DNA of 64,000 nucleotides from CAYJPV01 sp964372095 (lineage in GTDB: Bacteria > Acidobacteriota > Vicinamibacteria > Vicinamibacterales > JAKQTR01). A program made the position numbers and the translations under genes. Below the pieces are notes generated by a model, which was not told where the DNA came from, made no database searches, and saw only the letters and a program-made list of their open reading frames with translations. Every line of letters starts with the position of its first letter. Position 1 is the first letter of the stretch. The DNA is taken from positions 124,001 through 188,000 of the forward strand of contig CAYJPV010000006.1 of NCBI GenBank assembly GCA_964372095.1, written 5' to 3'. This document shows positions 35,665-44,168 of the stretch, one piece after another.

Positions 35665-37080
35665 TCAGTCCAGTACGATGGCGCGGTAGATCAGGTCATG
35701 GAGACCGACGACCTGCATGTCCAGGTTGTGGTCCTCACACAGTTCGCGCAGTTGTTTCTTGCAGTTCGCGCAGGGAGCCACCACGAGCTTGGCGCCCGTG
35801 GCACGGAGCTGTTCGGCTTTCTTCGCTCCAGTGACGCCCGTGCGGTACGGCCGCAGTTCGTCCACCGAGACCGTGCCGCCACCGCCGCCGCAGCAGAGGT
35901 TGGTGGCGCCATTCGGCGTCATCTCGACGTAGTCCTTGCAGAACGCCTTGAGGATCTCCCGGGGCTGGTCCACCACCCAGCCTGTCCGGGCGATGTTGCA
36001 GGGGTCGTGGTAGGTCACGCGCTCCGTGATCACGTCGGGATTGAGGCGGAGGCGGCCTTCTTTGAAGGCCTGGTAGGTATGTTCGATGATGTGCACGACC
36101 GGCGGGGTGTCCGGGCCGCCGTACGTCCGGGCGAAGGCCTTGGCGGACCGCGACGCATGGCCGCATTCGCCAATCAGGATGCGGCGTCCGTTGAGGCGCC
36201 GCGCTTCGCCGACCTCCTTCTGGAGCGTCCGTTCCAGGATCCAGTCGCTGTAGAAGAGGCCGTAGTTGATCCCGTCCAGATAGTGGCTGCCAATCGTCCA
36301 CCGGTCCTGGTCACCGATGGTCTGCATGGTCAGTCCGATCCCCATGAGGGTCTCGGCTTCCATCAGGTAGTCACTGACGGCGGGGAAGAAGACAAACTCG
36401 CGGCTGTCCTGGTCGACCGGGAACTGAACAGCCCGCCCCTTTTCGTCGCGGATTTCGTCAGCCAGGAACTCGAGGGTGTCGAGGATCGCCGGGAGCGGAA
36501 TCGCTGACGTGTTGCTGGTGGCCCCTTCCAGTTGCTCGCGCACCGAGATCACCAGTGCGCGGGGCACCAGCCCCACCTCGGACAGCACGTAGCGGCCGAA
36601 ATGCGTGATCAGGCCGTGATCCAGGCCGAGCGGGCACTCCAGGCTGCACCGCCGGCAGGCCGTGCAGTCGTACAGGCTGGAGGCCATCTCGATGATGCGG
36701 TCTTCGGTCAGGTATTCGCGCCCCAGGACCCGCGTCTCGAAGAGGCCGCGCGCGGTGAAGTGGCGGCGGTAGACTTCGAGCACCATATTGGACCGGAAGC
36801 AGGGCACGTCCCGCGGATCCTGCGTATGCTGGAAGATCTGGCAGGCCGTGGCGCAGTTCGCGCACCGCGCCGTGATCCGGGCATAGTTGTCAACCACCTG
36901 CCGGTAATTCGAGTGCTTCAGGATCGCGGCGTAGGCTTCCAGGAACCTCCGGGGCAGGTCATCGAGGACCAGCCGTTCCTTTTCAACGATGTATCGCAGG
37001 CGCTGCTGCACGTCGTCCGGGCTGAGCGAGCGCCGCACCGCCGCAAGCGGAATGAGCTGTTCGTCGTTTCGGGTATCCAA
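35665..37080 (-). CDS. HdrD/DsrK-like (HmcF-like) iron-sulfur protein
   Basis: A 471-residue cytoplasmic protein with two ferredoxin clusters (CANCATACQIFQHTQ...C; CTACRRCSLECPLG) and a C-terminal CCG domain (HDPCNIARTGW; NLCCGGGGGTVS; APCANCKKQL), a full noncubane-cluster site. The relatives reduce or oxidise disulfides such as that of DsrC. Start choice: the frame is open to a TTG at 37188, but that stretch overlaps the sigma-54 promoter P4. TTG 37080, preceded by GGAGG and 32 nt after the predicted RNA start, is preferred. First gene of the Hmc-like operon 37080-32284. Confidence 0.83.
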   Translation of the reverse strand: MDTRNDEQLIPLAAVRRSLSPDDVQQRLRYIVEKERLVLDDLPRRFLEAYAAILKHSNYRQVVDNYARITARCANCATACQIFQHTQDPRDVPCFRSNMVLEVYRRHFTARGLFETRVLGREYLTEDRIIEMASSLYDCTACRRCSLECPLGLDHGLITHFGRYVLSEVGLVPRALVISVREQLEGATSNTSAIPLPAILDTLEFLADEIRDEKGRAVQFPVDQDSREFVFFPAVSDYLMEAETLMGIGLTMQTIGDQDRWTIGSHYLDGINYGLFYSDWILERTLQKEVGEARRLNGRRILIGECGHASRSAKAFARTYGGPDTPPVVHIIEHTYQAFKEGRLRLNPDVITERVTYHDPCNIARTGWVVDQPREILKAFCKDYVEMTPNGATNLCCGGGGGTVSVDELRPYRTGVTGAKKAEQLRATGAKLVVAPCANCKKQLRELCEDHNLDMQVVGLHDLIYRAIVLD

Positions 37081-37122
37081 CCTGCCCTCCAGAGGGACCA
37101 GCCAAAGGCCGGACACATCGAC

Positions 37123-37138
37123 AGCAAGAGGTATGCCG
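37123..37138 (-). promoter_or_regulatory. Putative sigma-54 promoter of the Hmc-like operon (P4)
   Basis: Minus strand CGGCATACCTCTTGCT keeps GGCA and CTTGCT; three consensus bases differ. GG 37137-37136, ten bases, GC 37125-37124. RNA start near 37112. Confidence 0.58.
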
Positions 37139-37235
37139 AATTCGTCGTAACGAGTTAAGACAGTGTTGTGAAAGCAGTTACCAGGCAACGAGAGTGATCG
37201 TCCAGCGGCCTGAGGCGAAGACAGCGCGAACAGGT

Positions 37236-37251
37236 GTCACACGGGCGAAAC
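37236..37251. promoter_or_regulatory. Putative activator site for P4 (degenerate)
   Basis: Minus strand GTTTCGCCCGTGTGAC, the GTTAC-N6-GTRAC dyad with one mismatch. Centre about 107 bp upstream of the P4 GG, at the end of the upstream kinase gene. Confidence 0.38.
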
Positions 37252-38418
37252 GGGGTGTTCCGGCAAAGTGCCATCGGCCGAGGCGGGCGCAGCGGCGACG
37301 GCAGCGTCCGGGTGATTCACGTCTGGCGGGCCCGGAGGCTGCGGCAGGAGGGGCAGGGCGACGGTGAACACCGAGCCCAGGCCATCTTCAGAGAGGACGG
37401 AAATCTCGCCGCGATGCGCCGAGACGACATGATAGACCACGAGCAGTCCCAGCCCGGTTCCCGCGGTGCCGCGGGTGCTCAAGACATCGGCGAACAGCCG
37501 GCAGTTGATCTCCGACGGAATCCCGTGGCCGTTGTCGGAGACTTCGAGGACGAAACGCCCGCCCGAATCGAGGACCGACTTCACGGCGATCCAGTGGCGG
37601 TCCTTTCCGGTATCGAACCGGCACGCCTCGAGGGCGTTCACGAGCAGGTTCGTAACCAGGTTGTGCAGGCCCTCCGGATCGATCCAGCCGTGACCGACAC
37701 GCGGGTCGAGCTCGACGGTGAACTCCACGCCTTCCTGGGCCACCTTCGGCCCGAAGAGACGCGCCGCCTCGCACACGACCGAGTTGGGGGCCACGTCTTT
37801 CATCTCGGGCACCCGTTCCCGCGCGCAGTAGAGCTGTTCGCGCGAGAGGCGTCCGACCCGATCGATGTTCCGGCGCACCATGTCCCAGCCTCGTCGCAAC
37901 AACGCATCGTCGTGGCGGGCAAACGCTTCTTCGACGACGAAGACGCCGCCATCGAGGCCGGTCAACACGTTCTTGATGTAGTGCGCGAGCCCGGCCATGG
38001 CCCGGCCCAGCAGGGCCAGTTCCTGCCATTGCTCCACGCTGCGAGAGATGTCCGTCGCCACCTCGAGCCCGGCAAAGACGGCCCCGTCGGCGCCGACGAT
38101 GGGGCTGGTCTGGACCGCGACTTTCCTGGCGCCGCTGGTCAGGGTTTCGACCAGTTCTTCGCCGTGGTGGACCCCGCCATCCTCGAAGGTGCGCGCCATG
38201 GGACACGACTGGCACGGCACCTGGCGGCCTTTGAAGACCGCGTGGCAGGACTCGCCGACGCGGTCTCCGAACATCCGGCGGAACGTCTCGTTGACGCGGC
38301 GGATGTGGAAACTCCGATCGATGACCGAGATGGCCGACGGGACCAGGTCGAAGAGCCGATCGCACGGCACCTCCCAGGCGCAGGTCTCGTCGACGTTCGG
38401 CCTCTCGCGTCGATCCAT
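37237..38418 (-). CDS. PAS histidine kinase with a Cys-rich PAS loop
   Basis: A 393-residue soluble kinase. The PAS domain (about 22-128) carries a cysteine cluster, Cys58-His59, Cys69 and Cys72 (GESCHAVFKGRQVPCQSCP), which could bind a metal or respond to redox state. Phospho-acceptor His146 lies in AGLAHYIKNVLTGL. ATPase motifs: LVTNLLVNALEA, DNGHGIPSE and GTAGTGLGLLVV. The tail is Pro/Ala-rich. It follows a single-domain regulator by 14 bp, its likely partner, in an operon with HdrD-like and NarI-like genes. The signal is unknown; a cytoplasmic thiol or redox cue is a guess from the cysteines. Confidence 0.86.
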   Translation of the reverse strand: MDRRERPNVDETCAWEVPCDRLFDLVPSAISVIDRSFHIRRVNETFRRMFGDRVGESCHAVFKGRQVPCQSCPMARTFEDGGVHHGEELVETLTSGARKVAVQTSPIVGADGAVFAGLEVATDISRSVEQWQELALLGRAMAGLAHYIKNVLTGLDGGVFVVEEAFARHDDALLRRGWDMVRRNIDRVGRLSREQLYCARERVPEMKDVAPNSVVCEAARLFGPKVAQEGVEFTVELDPRVGHGWIDPEGLHNLVTNLLVNALEACRFDTGKDRHWIAVKSVLDSGGRFVLEVSDNGHGIPSEINCRLFADVLSTRGTAGTGLGLLVVYHVVSAHRGEISVLSEDGLGSVFTVALPLLPQPPGPPDVNHPDAAVAAAPASADGTLPEHPVSPV

Positions 38419-38432
38419 GATGCGCGCTCCCG

Positions 38433-38816
38433 TCAGGCGGGGACGGCCGTGAGGCGGCGGGCGAGTTCGAGCAGTTCTTCCGGCCTGGGCGGTTTCTCAA
38501 CGAACGCCTCAGGGTGCGGAATCTGTTCGAAGTCCTGTGCGAAGAAGGTCTTGTACTGGCTGAGACCGGTCAGGATGACGATCGGCACCTTCTCCAGGGC
38601 GGGTTCTTTTCTGATCCGCCGGTACAGCATGATGCCGGTCTTCTTGGGCATCATGATGTCGAGGAAGATCAGGTTGGGCTTCGTCGCAAGCGCCGTGGTG
38701 AACCCTTCTTCGCCGTCGCCTGCCGTGGCGACGGTGTACCCTTCCTTTTCGAGCAACGTGGCCAGATACGTCTGGACATCGGGTTCGTCATCGATGACAA
38801 GCACCGTCGCGGCCAT
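38433..38816 (-). CDS. Single-domain response regulator
   Basis: A 127-residue CheY-like receiver with no output domain. Acidic pair and phospho-acceptor are present (VLVIDDEPDV; LIFLDIMMPKKTG) and the conserved Lys in FVEKPPRPEE. ATG 38816 follows AGGAGG; the longer open frame is not supported. It lies just before its likely kinase and after a HEAT-repeat protein. Output must be by protein contact. Confidence 0.9.
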   Translation of the reverse strand: MAATVLVIDDEPDVQTYLATLLEKEGYTVATAGDGEEGFTTALATKPNLIFLDIMMPKKTGIMLYRRIRKEPALEKVPIVILTGLSQYKTFFAQDFEQIPHPEAFVEKPPRPEELLELARRLTAVPA

Positions 38817-38841
38817 ATGTGCCTCCTGATTGCGTGCTGAT

Positions 38842-39669
38842 TCAATTCGCCGCGGTGGCACGCGCGGCTGCCGCGCGTACGCGAGGATCCGGGTCGTTCG
38901 CCGCAGCGGTGCGCAGGTCGTCCGCGCAGACGTCGGTCCGGTGCGCCAGCGCGTCGACGGCGCGGACACGGATGTCAGCGCGCGGGTGGCGGAGGAGCCG
39001 GGTGAGGACTTCGAGCGCCCGGTGCGCAGCATGGTCCTGCCGCCGGCACAGGACACCGAGTGCGCCGACGGCCCCGGGTGAGTCGCGGAAGGCCGCCAGG
39101 GCCTCCACGAGCACGTCGGGCTCGTAGGTCGTGAGCAGACGATCCACGCGAGCTTCGATGTCCGCCTCGGTCGGCGCGGGAGCGGGCAACGGCGTCCCGC
39201 CGCCGGCCCGTTCGTGCAGGGCCTGGCGAAGGCCGGGTTCGGCCAGATCGCTGAGGACCTCGGCGAGCAGGGCCGGTTCGCTGAACATCTGGACGGCCAG
39301 CCGGCGCGTGGCGATGTTGAAGCGCGAGTCGCGGGCGATAAGCGCGAGGACCTGCTGGTCCGTGATACGGGCCATGCACGCCAGCATCAGTTCGCGGTTC
39401 TTGCGCTCGCGCACGATGTCGGCCAGCTGCCAGGGATCATCGATATGTTCGACGGCGCGGAGGCGCGCATCCAGGTGCTGGCCGTTCAGGGCCACCGCCC
39501 GCCAGGCGGAGACCGTGTTCAGGCGGTCCACGGCCAGGTGCCGTGTCTCCAGGTCGGCATCGCGGCAGGCGTACTCCACGAGCTTCGCCTCGTCGTCTTC
39601 GCGGGCGACGGCACGGCGCCTGGCTTCCGCGTCGGCACCACTGTCACGCCACAAGCTGGTCAGCCCCAT
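38842..39669 (-). CDS. HEAT-repeat protein in a redox operon
   Basis: A 275-residue all-helical protein with HEAT-like pairs (VEYACRDADLETRHLAVDRL; HPRADIRVRAVDALAHRT; NDPDPRVRAAAARATA). No signal peptide or cofactor motif. It lies between an HdrD-like subunit and a receiver domain. ATG 39669 chosen for the GGAGAC site and because the upstream part overlaps the HdrD-like gene. A scaffold or adaptor role is likely but not demonstrated. Confidence 0.75.
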   Translation of the reverse strand: MGLTSLWRDSGADAEARRRAVAREDDEAKLVEYACRDADLETRHLAVDRLNTVSAWRAVALNGQHLDARLRAVEHIDDPWQLADIVRERKNRELMLACMARITDQQVLALIARDSRFNIATRRLAVQMFSEPALLAEVLSDLAEPGLRQALHERAGGGTPLPAPAPTEADIEARVDRLLTTYEPDVLVEALAAFRDSPGAVGALGVLCRRQDHAAHRALEVLTRLLRHPRADIRVRAVDALAHRTDVCADDLRTAAANDPDPRVRAAAARATAAN

Positions 39670-39682
39670 ACCGTGTCTCCGA

Positions 39683-41302
39683 TCAGTGGAGGTCCCACTC
39701 CAGGAAGCCTTCGCGCACGTCGACCATCGCGTTGACGACCAGTTCCACCAGGCCCCCGTACAGGATCCCGCAACGGTCCCAGGTGTCGTAATAACGCAGC
39801 AGGTCACGAATCTGGCCCTTGCAGTTGGAGCAGGGCGCGCAGACGTACTTCTTGGTCTCCGGACCGATGGTGTCGGCGAACGCCTCGAGGATCTGGCGGA
39901 TCTTGATCCGGCCGGCCACTCTCGTCCGCCACTCGGGGAAATTCATCGAGTTGTTCACGGCGAAGCCCGAGCCGCCGCCGCAGCAGAAGTTGTTGACGCC
40001 GTGGGGATACATCTCGCGGAACCGCGGCGCAATCCGTTTCAGGATTTCCCGCTGCGGCTGCACGATGCCCATCGATCGTGTGATGTTGCAGGGATCGTGC
40101 AGCGTCACGGGAAAGTCGTTCCTGGCCGGGTCGAGCATCAGCCGCTCGTTGACCACGAGATCTTCGAGCAGCACGAGGAAACTCTCGGCAGGCACGTACA
40201 GGTCGCGGGGCACCACGCGGTCGGCAATCGGCATGGCGGCTTTGTGGGCGTGACCGCACTCCCCCATCAGGAGCTTCTTGACGCCCAGCTTGCGCGCCAC
40301 GGCGTGGTGCTTCAGCGCGATACGCGCGTATTGCACGTCATCGTAGAACAATCCGTAGTTGACGGAGTCGTACCCGAGCAGTTCGCTCGACAACGTCCAG
40401 CTCACGCCCGCGACTTCGAGAATGATCACGAACGCCTGGAGGTTCTCGGGCCAGGAGAGGAACTCCCCGGCGTTGTGCATCACCAGGTACTCGGCGCCCT
40501 GCACGTCGAACGGGATCGTAATCGACAGCCCGGTCTTCTCGCGGATGTCTTCTTCGGCGAATTCGATGATGTCGCGCAGGCCGGCCGGATTGAGGCCGGT
40601 GGACGAGCCGGACGACAGCTGCTTCAGCGTGCCCGACTCGTGGAGCTCGGGCATGTGGATGCCGAGTTCCTGACTGAACAGCTTGCGAATCTCCCGCGTG
40701 AGCAGGGCGTTATCCACCGCCATCGGGCAGGCCTGGGCGCAGCGCCGGCAGAGGGTGCACCGGTAGGACAACTCGGCGAGCTGCACCAGCGCGTTCCAGT
40801 CGAGACGGCTGTCCTCGCCGTTGATCCACGCCCGCAAGGCGCCCCCCGGCGTGAGGTGGCGGTCGACGATGGAGCGCAGGACTTCCGGCCGGAACGACGG
40901 GCGGTAGATGTCAGGTCCGCCCGCTGTGGAGTAGATCGGGCAGGACTGGCTGCAGGTATGGCACTGGACGCAATTTTCCATCGACAGCATCAGCGGCTGC
41001 AGGAACGTCCAGTTGTTTTCCTTGCTGAACAGCTTCTTCAGGCCGCCGAGGAACCGCGCGACGGCGGCGTCGCGTTCCTCCTGTGACGCCGGCTTGGGGA
41101 TGCGCAACGCGGACACGCCGTCCGGGCCCACTTCGTAGCGCGCCTGCTGCTGGGCCGACAACGGCGGGATCTCGGTGTCGCGCCAATCGTGGTAGGGAAA
41201 CGGCAGCGGCAGCAGGGCATCGACGTTCAGGCCGTGGTGTTCGGCAAGAAACCGGTCCACGTCCTCAGGCGAGTGAAACTGTGGTGGAGGCTGGTTGGTC
41301 AT
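39683..41302 (-). CDS. HdrD/DsrK-like iron-sulfur protein
   Basis: A 539-residue cytoplasmic protein with ferredoxin clusters (CVQCHTCSQSCPIYS; CTLCRRCAQACPMA) and a complete CCG site (HDPCNITRSMG; NFCCGGGSGF; CAPCSNCKGQ). Its N-terminus mentions no signal. Paired with a NarI-like membrane gene by a 4-bp ATGA overlap, the arrangement of DsrMK, HdrED and TmcBC. It is a third membrane-bound disulfide-type redox module in the window; its substrate could be DsrC or another dithiol carrier. Confidence 0.87.
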   Translation of the reverse strand: MTNQPPPQFHSPEDVDRFLAEHHGLNVDALLPLPFPYHDWRDTEIPPLSAQQQARYEVGPDGVSALRIPKPASQEERDAAVARFLGGLKKLFSKENNWTFLQPLMLSMENCVQCHTCSQSCPIYSTAGGPDIYRPSFRPEVLRSIVDRHLTPGGALRAWINGEDSRLDWNALVQLAELSYRCTLCRRCAQACPMAVDNALLTREIRKLFSQELGIHMPELHESGTLKQLSSGSSTGLNPAGLRDIIEFAEEDIREKTGLSITIPFDVQGAEYLVMHNAGEFLSWPENLQAFVIILEVAGVSWTLSSELLGYDSVNYGLFYDDVQYARIALKHHAVARKLGVKKLLMGECGHAHKAAMPIADRVVPRDLYVPAESFLVLLEDLVVNERLMLDPARNDFPVTLHDPCNITRSMGIVQPQREILKRIAPRFREMYPHGVNNFCCGGGSGFAVNNSMNFPEWRTRVAGRIKIRQILEAFADTIGPETKKYVCAPCSNCKGQIRDLLRYYDTWDRCGILYGGLVELVVNAMVDVREGFLEWDLH

Positions 41303-42195
41303 GATCGTTTCCCGGTCTCCGGTGGCGCGCTCGTGGCGACTTCCGCCCACGTCCGCCCCGATTCGATGTGATCGGCCGACCAGGTGACTCCGAACTGCAG
41401 CGCAGCCTGGACACGACGCTCCATCGGGCTCCCGACCGTGAGTGCCCGATCGTCCCATCGGACATCATGATAGAGGAAGTACTTGGCAAAAAAGTGCACC
41501 ATGCGCGTGAACGGCAGGTACAGGATCACGACGCTGGCCACCGCCATCTGCGCGGCCAGCAACGGACCGGCGTCCGGCGTCTGCCAGGTCGCCAGGCGGG
41601 ACACGGCCTGCCAGGCCTCTGACATCCCGTCAGGACGAGCGGCGACGGCCGCGCTCAGCGCGCCGAGCATGGCGAACATGAGGAGGTTCAGGCGATCCAG
41701 CCGCGTCGTGTACCGGCGCAGTCCACGGTCCTGCAGGCGCAGCCAGAGCAACACGCCGGCGCCCAGCAGGAGCAGCGCCCCCCCGGCAACGCCCGTCACG
41801 CGTACCAGCGCGGCGAACCAGGGCGCCGTGAAACCAAGGGCGCCAGCGGCAATGCCGGCCGTGGTCGCCAGCAGCAGGTACAGCCCCCAGTGGAACGGCA
41901 ACGACCCCCAGAACACGCGGCGGTTGTTCAGCCACACGCCACGCAGCGCCACGATTTCTTCGAGCATGGCGATCGCTTCGCCGGCCAGGCTCGTCACCCG
42001 GGGCTTCGTCCACCATTCCCGCTCTTCGTAAGGCCCGCCGCCGTACGCGCGCCGCTTCGCGGGTTCGTGGGCCACGGGGTACAGATCCCAACGAAGGTGG
42101 ACCGGGGCGCTGGCGTACCGCCACGCGCGCCATGCACACCCGACGACACACACGATCACCGCCAGCCACACGCCGACGAGCAGCGACTCCTGCAT
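41299..42195 (-). CDS. NarI/DsrM-like membrane cytochrome b-type subunit
   Basis: A 298-residue membrane protein with about five helices (LVGVWLAVIVCVVGCAWRAW; HWGLYLLLATTAGIAAGALG; GVAGGALLLLGAGVLLWL; AAQMAVASVVILYLPFTRM). Histidines in WGSLPFHWG and FTRMVHFF fit haem b ligands as in DsrM. ATG follows GGAGG. Electron link between quinone and the downstream HdrD-like partner. Confidence 0.84.
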   Translation of the reverse strand: MQESLLVGVWLAVIVCVVGCAWRAWRYASAPVHLRWDLYPVAHEPAKRRAYGGGPYEEREWWTKPRVTSLAGEAIAMLEEIVALRGVWLNNRRVFWGSLPFHWGLYLLLATTAGIAAGALGFTAPWFAALVRVTGVAGGALLLLGAGVLLWLRLQDRGLRRYTTRLDRLNLLMFAMLGALSAAVAARPDGMSEAWQAVSRLATWQTPDAGPLLAAQMAVASVVILYLPFTRMVHFFAKYFLYHDVRWDDRALTVGSPMERRVQAALQFGVTWSADHIESGRTWAEVATSAPPETGKRS

Positions 42196-42241
42196 ACAGG
42201 TCCTCCAGGGAGCGATGGATGGCCGTCCGCCGCAGTGGCGG

Positions 42242-42994
42242 CTACTTGCTGGTCGTGCCGGTCTTGCTGGCGTCGACTGGCAGGCCTGCGGCTCCGCCGT
42301 ACCGCTTCTTGATCCACCCGGGAATCAGGGAGAGGATGACGAACACCAGGCCCGCAACCCCGATGTAGAGGAAGAACTTGCCGAACTGGCCCGCCCTGAC
42401 GGCACCGGCGGCAAAGTTGAAAGCGATGCAGCCGGGCAGCATACAGATGAACGACACGAGCACGTAGGTCGGCAGCGAGATCTGCGTGAGGCCGTAGACG
42501 TAGTTCTGGGCGTTGAAGGGAAACAGCGGCACGAGGCGCGTGATCATGAGCATGCGCCAGCCTTGCGTCTTCACACCCTCGTCAATCAGGCGCAGTTTCT
42601 CGTTCTTGGCCAGCAGACCTTCCACCACGCCCCGCGCGGCGTAGCGGCCCATCAGGAAGGCCGCGGTCGCGCCAAGCGCGGATCCGAATGCGCTGTAGAT
42701 GGTCCCCTGGATCGGTCCGAAGATCAGCGCGCCGACGATCGTGATGGGCAACCCCGGCAGGAAGAACAGGCACGCCACGATCCACACGGCAATGAAGATC
42801 AGCGGCGCCCAGATACCGAATCCGCGGAACCACGCATCGAGACGATCGATGTTGTCGAGGCTCAGCAACTCGAAGGCGCCGAGCTGTCGGGCCACCAGCA
42901 CGCCAGCCACGACAACAACAGCGGCGGCCACCAGCTTGGGCCAGCTGCGTGACGCAGCGGGCTGGGCAGACGGAGTCTCGGGTTCCTGCGACAT
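42242..42994 (-). CDS. TVP38/TMEM64 (DedA-like, SNARE-associated) membrane protein
   Basis: A 250-residue membrane protein. Helices at about 20-35, 65-100, 115-130, 165-205 and 210-230. Family motifs: FFLPGLPITIVGALIFGP and MITRLVPLFPFNAQNYVYGL. Relatives affect membrane or selenite/lipid transport; often found by rhodaneses and mercuric-reductase-like proteins. ATG 42994 follows TTGGAGGAA. Leads the operon 42994-37237; no convincing promoter was seen between it and the terminator at 43019-43050. Confidence 0.85.
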   Translation of the reverse strand: MSQEPETPSAQPAASRSWPKLVAAAVVVVAGVLVARQLGAFELLSLDNIDRLDAWFRGFGIWAPLIFIAVWIVACLFFLPGLPITIVGALIFGPIQGTIYSAFGSALGATAAFLMGRYAARGVVEGLLAKNEKLRLIDEGVKTQGWRMLMITRLVPLFPFNAQNYVYGLTQISLPTYVLVSFICMLPGCIAFNFAAGAVRAGQFGKFFLYIGVAGLVFVILSLIPGWIKKRYGGAAGLPVDASKTGTTSK

Positions 42995-43018
42995 GGGTTC
43001 CTCCAAATCACGTACAAC

Positions 43019-43050
43019 AAAGGGGCCGGGCACGGTCGCTCGGCCCCTTT
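43019..43050 (-). terminator. Rho-independent-like terminator after the rhodanese gene
   Basis: A perfect 10-bp stem AAAGGGGCCG (43019-43028) with CGGCCCCTTT (43041-43050) and a 12-nt loop, then a T-rich tract on the minus strand (TTTGTTGT). It ends the rhodanese transcript and separates it from the TVP38 operon. Confidence 0.75.
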
Positions 43051-43075
43051 GCCAACCGCATTACGTCACACAGCG

Positions 43076-44035
43076 CTACTTGGGCGGGTCGACCACGAGC
43101 GGGTTCGTCTCGTGGAAGCTCCATTCAATCCAGGAGCCGTCGTAGTTGCGCAGCTTGTTCATGTCCCAGCCCAGCATGTACATCACGAAGATGTGCGTCG
43201 TCGTGCGGACGGCCGACTGGCAGTAGAAGATCTGGTCTTTGGCCTTGTCCACGCCGAACTTCTGCAGCACGGCAACCGCGTCGGCGGCCGGCTTGAACTC
43301 CGTGAACTTCTCGCCTTCGGCGACCGGCTTCTTGAACTCTTTCCAGTTGAAGAACTTCGCCCACGGAATGCGGCCCTTCCGGTACGCGCCCTTCTTCAGC
43401 TCTTCGCCGGTCCACTCCGTCTTCTCACGGGTGTCCCACAGCTGGACGTTGGCGTCCTTCTCGGCGGCGGCGACATCGGCCATCACCGCGGTCAGGCGCG
43501 CATTCGGAGCCTTGGCCGTGAAGTTCCCGGCCGGCGGGTCCGACGGCGCCAGCGTATCCGTGTCGTAGCCGGCGGCTTTCCAGGCCTGGAACCCACCGTC
43601 GAGGACCCGGGCTTCTTTCCCGAAGATGAAGAATCCCCACCAGAGACGGGTGGAGTCATACTGGTGGTCGTAGATCACGATCTTGGTGTCGTTGTTGACA
43701 CCGAACTTGCGCGCGAAGGTCTGGAAGTCGGCCTGTTCGAGCATCATGCCTTCGAACGGGTACTTCGTGCCCTTCGCGATTTCGTAGTCGGGCCTCCACA
43801 CGCGGATGGCACCCGGAATGTGACCGGGCAGGCGATACTCAGCCGCATCGGCCACCGCGAGAATGAGCAGCTTGGGGTCCTTGGCATCAACGAGCTGCTT
43901 GAGCTCCTGTGCCGTGATCAGGGCATCGCCCTTTTCATACCCCTTGTACTTGTCGGCAGCGGCAGCGACGCCTGGCAGCAGCAGCGCCAGGACGGCAATA
44001 GCGGCCACGATTCGGCACGGACGGGTCGTTCGCAT
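43076..44035 (-). CDS. Periplasmic two-domain thiosulfate sulfurtransferase (rhodanese)
   Basis: A 319-residue exported sulfurtransferase. A signal peptide (MRTTRPCRIVAAIAVLALLL, cleavage near AAAAD) precedes two rhodanese domains. The first (about 38-165) lacks a catalytic Cys (YDHQYDST); the second has Cys272 in IFYCQSAVRTT, the active-site loop. It moves sulfane sulfur from thiosulfate or similar donors in the periplasm. A single-gene unit: sigma-54 promoter P5 upstream, terminator at 43019-43050 downstream. Periplasmic location and shared promoter type suggest it handles the same external sulfur compound that the regulatory trio detects. Confidence 0.9.
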   Translation of the reverse strand: MRTTRPCRIVAAIAVLALLLPGVAAAADKYKGYEKGDALITAQELKQLVDAKDPKLLILAVADAAEYRLPGHIPGAIRVWRPDYEIAKGTKYPFEGMMLEQADFQTFARKFGVNNDTKIVIYDHQYDSTRLWWGFFIFGKEARVLDGGFQAWKAAGYDTDTLAPSDPPAGNFTAKAPNARLTAVMADVAAAEKDANVQLWDTREKTEWTGEELKKGAYRKGRIPWAKFFNWKEFKKPVAEGEKFTEFKPAADAVAVLQKFGVDKAKDQIFYCQSAVRTTTHIFVMYMLGWDMNKLRNYDGSWIEWSFHETNPLVVDPPK

Positions 44036-44112
44036 AAAGGCAATCCTCCTGTACTAGTCCGGGGTTGCGGCCACGGCAAGTCCGGTCCGCGCACAATGCC
44101 CCGCTTGGGTAC

Positions 44113-44128
44113 TGCAACGGGTGTGCCC
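44113..44128 (-). promoter_or_regulatory. Putative sigma-54 promoter of the rhodanese gene (P5)
   Basis: Minus strand GGGCACACCCGTTGCA; GGCAC and TTGCA are kept, two consensus bases differ. GG 44127-44126, ten bases, GC 44115-44114. RNA start near 44102, about 67 nt before ATG 44035. Confidence 0.7.
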
Positions 44129-44168
44129 TGGGCTGGCCCGGAGGCGACGCGCCAGAAGCCCCCATTTG

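Noticed and set aside
42995..43050. A sigma-54-like GG-N10-GT element ahead of the TVP38 gene
   Set aside because: The -12 doublet is GT instead of GC and the element lies inside the terminator stem after the rhodanese gene; no dyad was found at the right distance.
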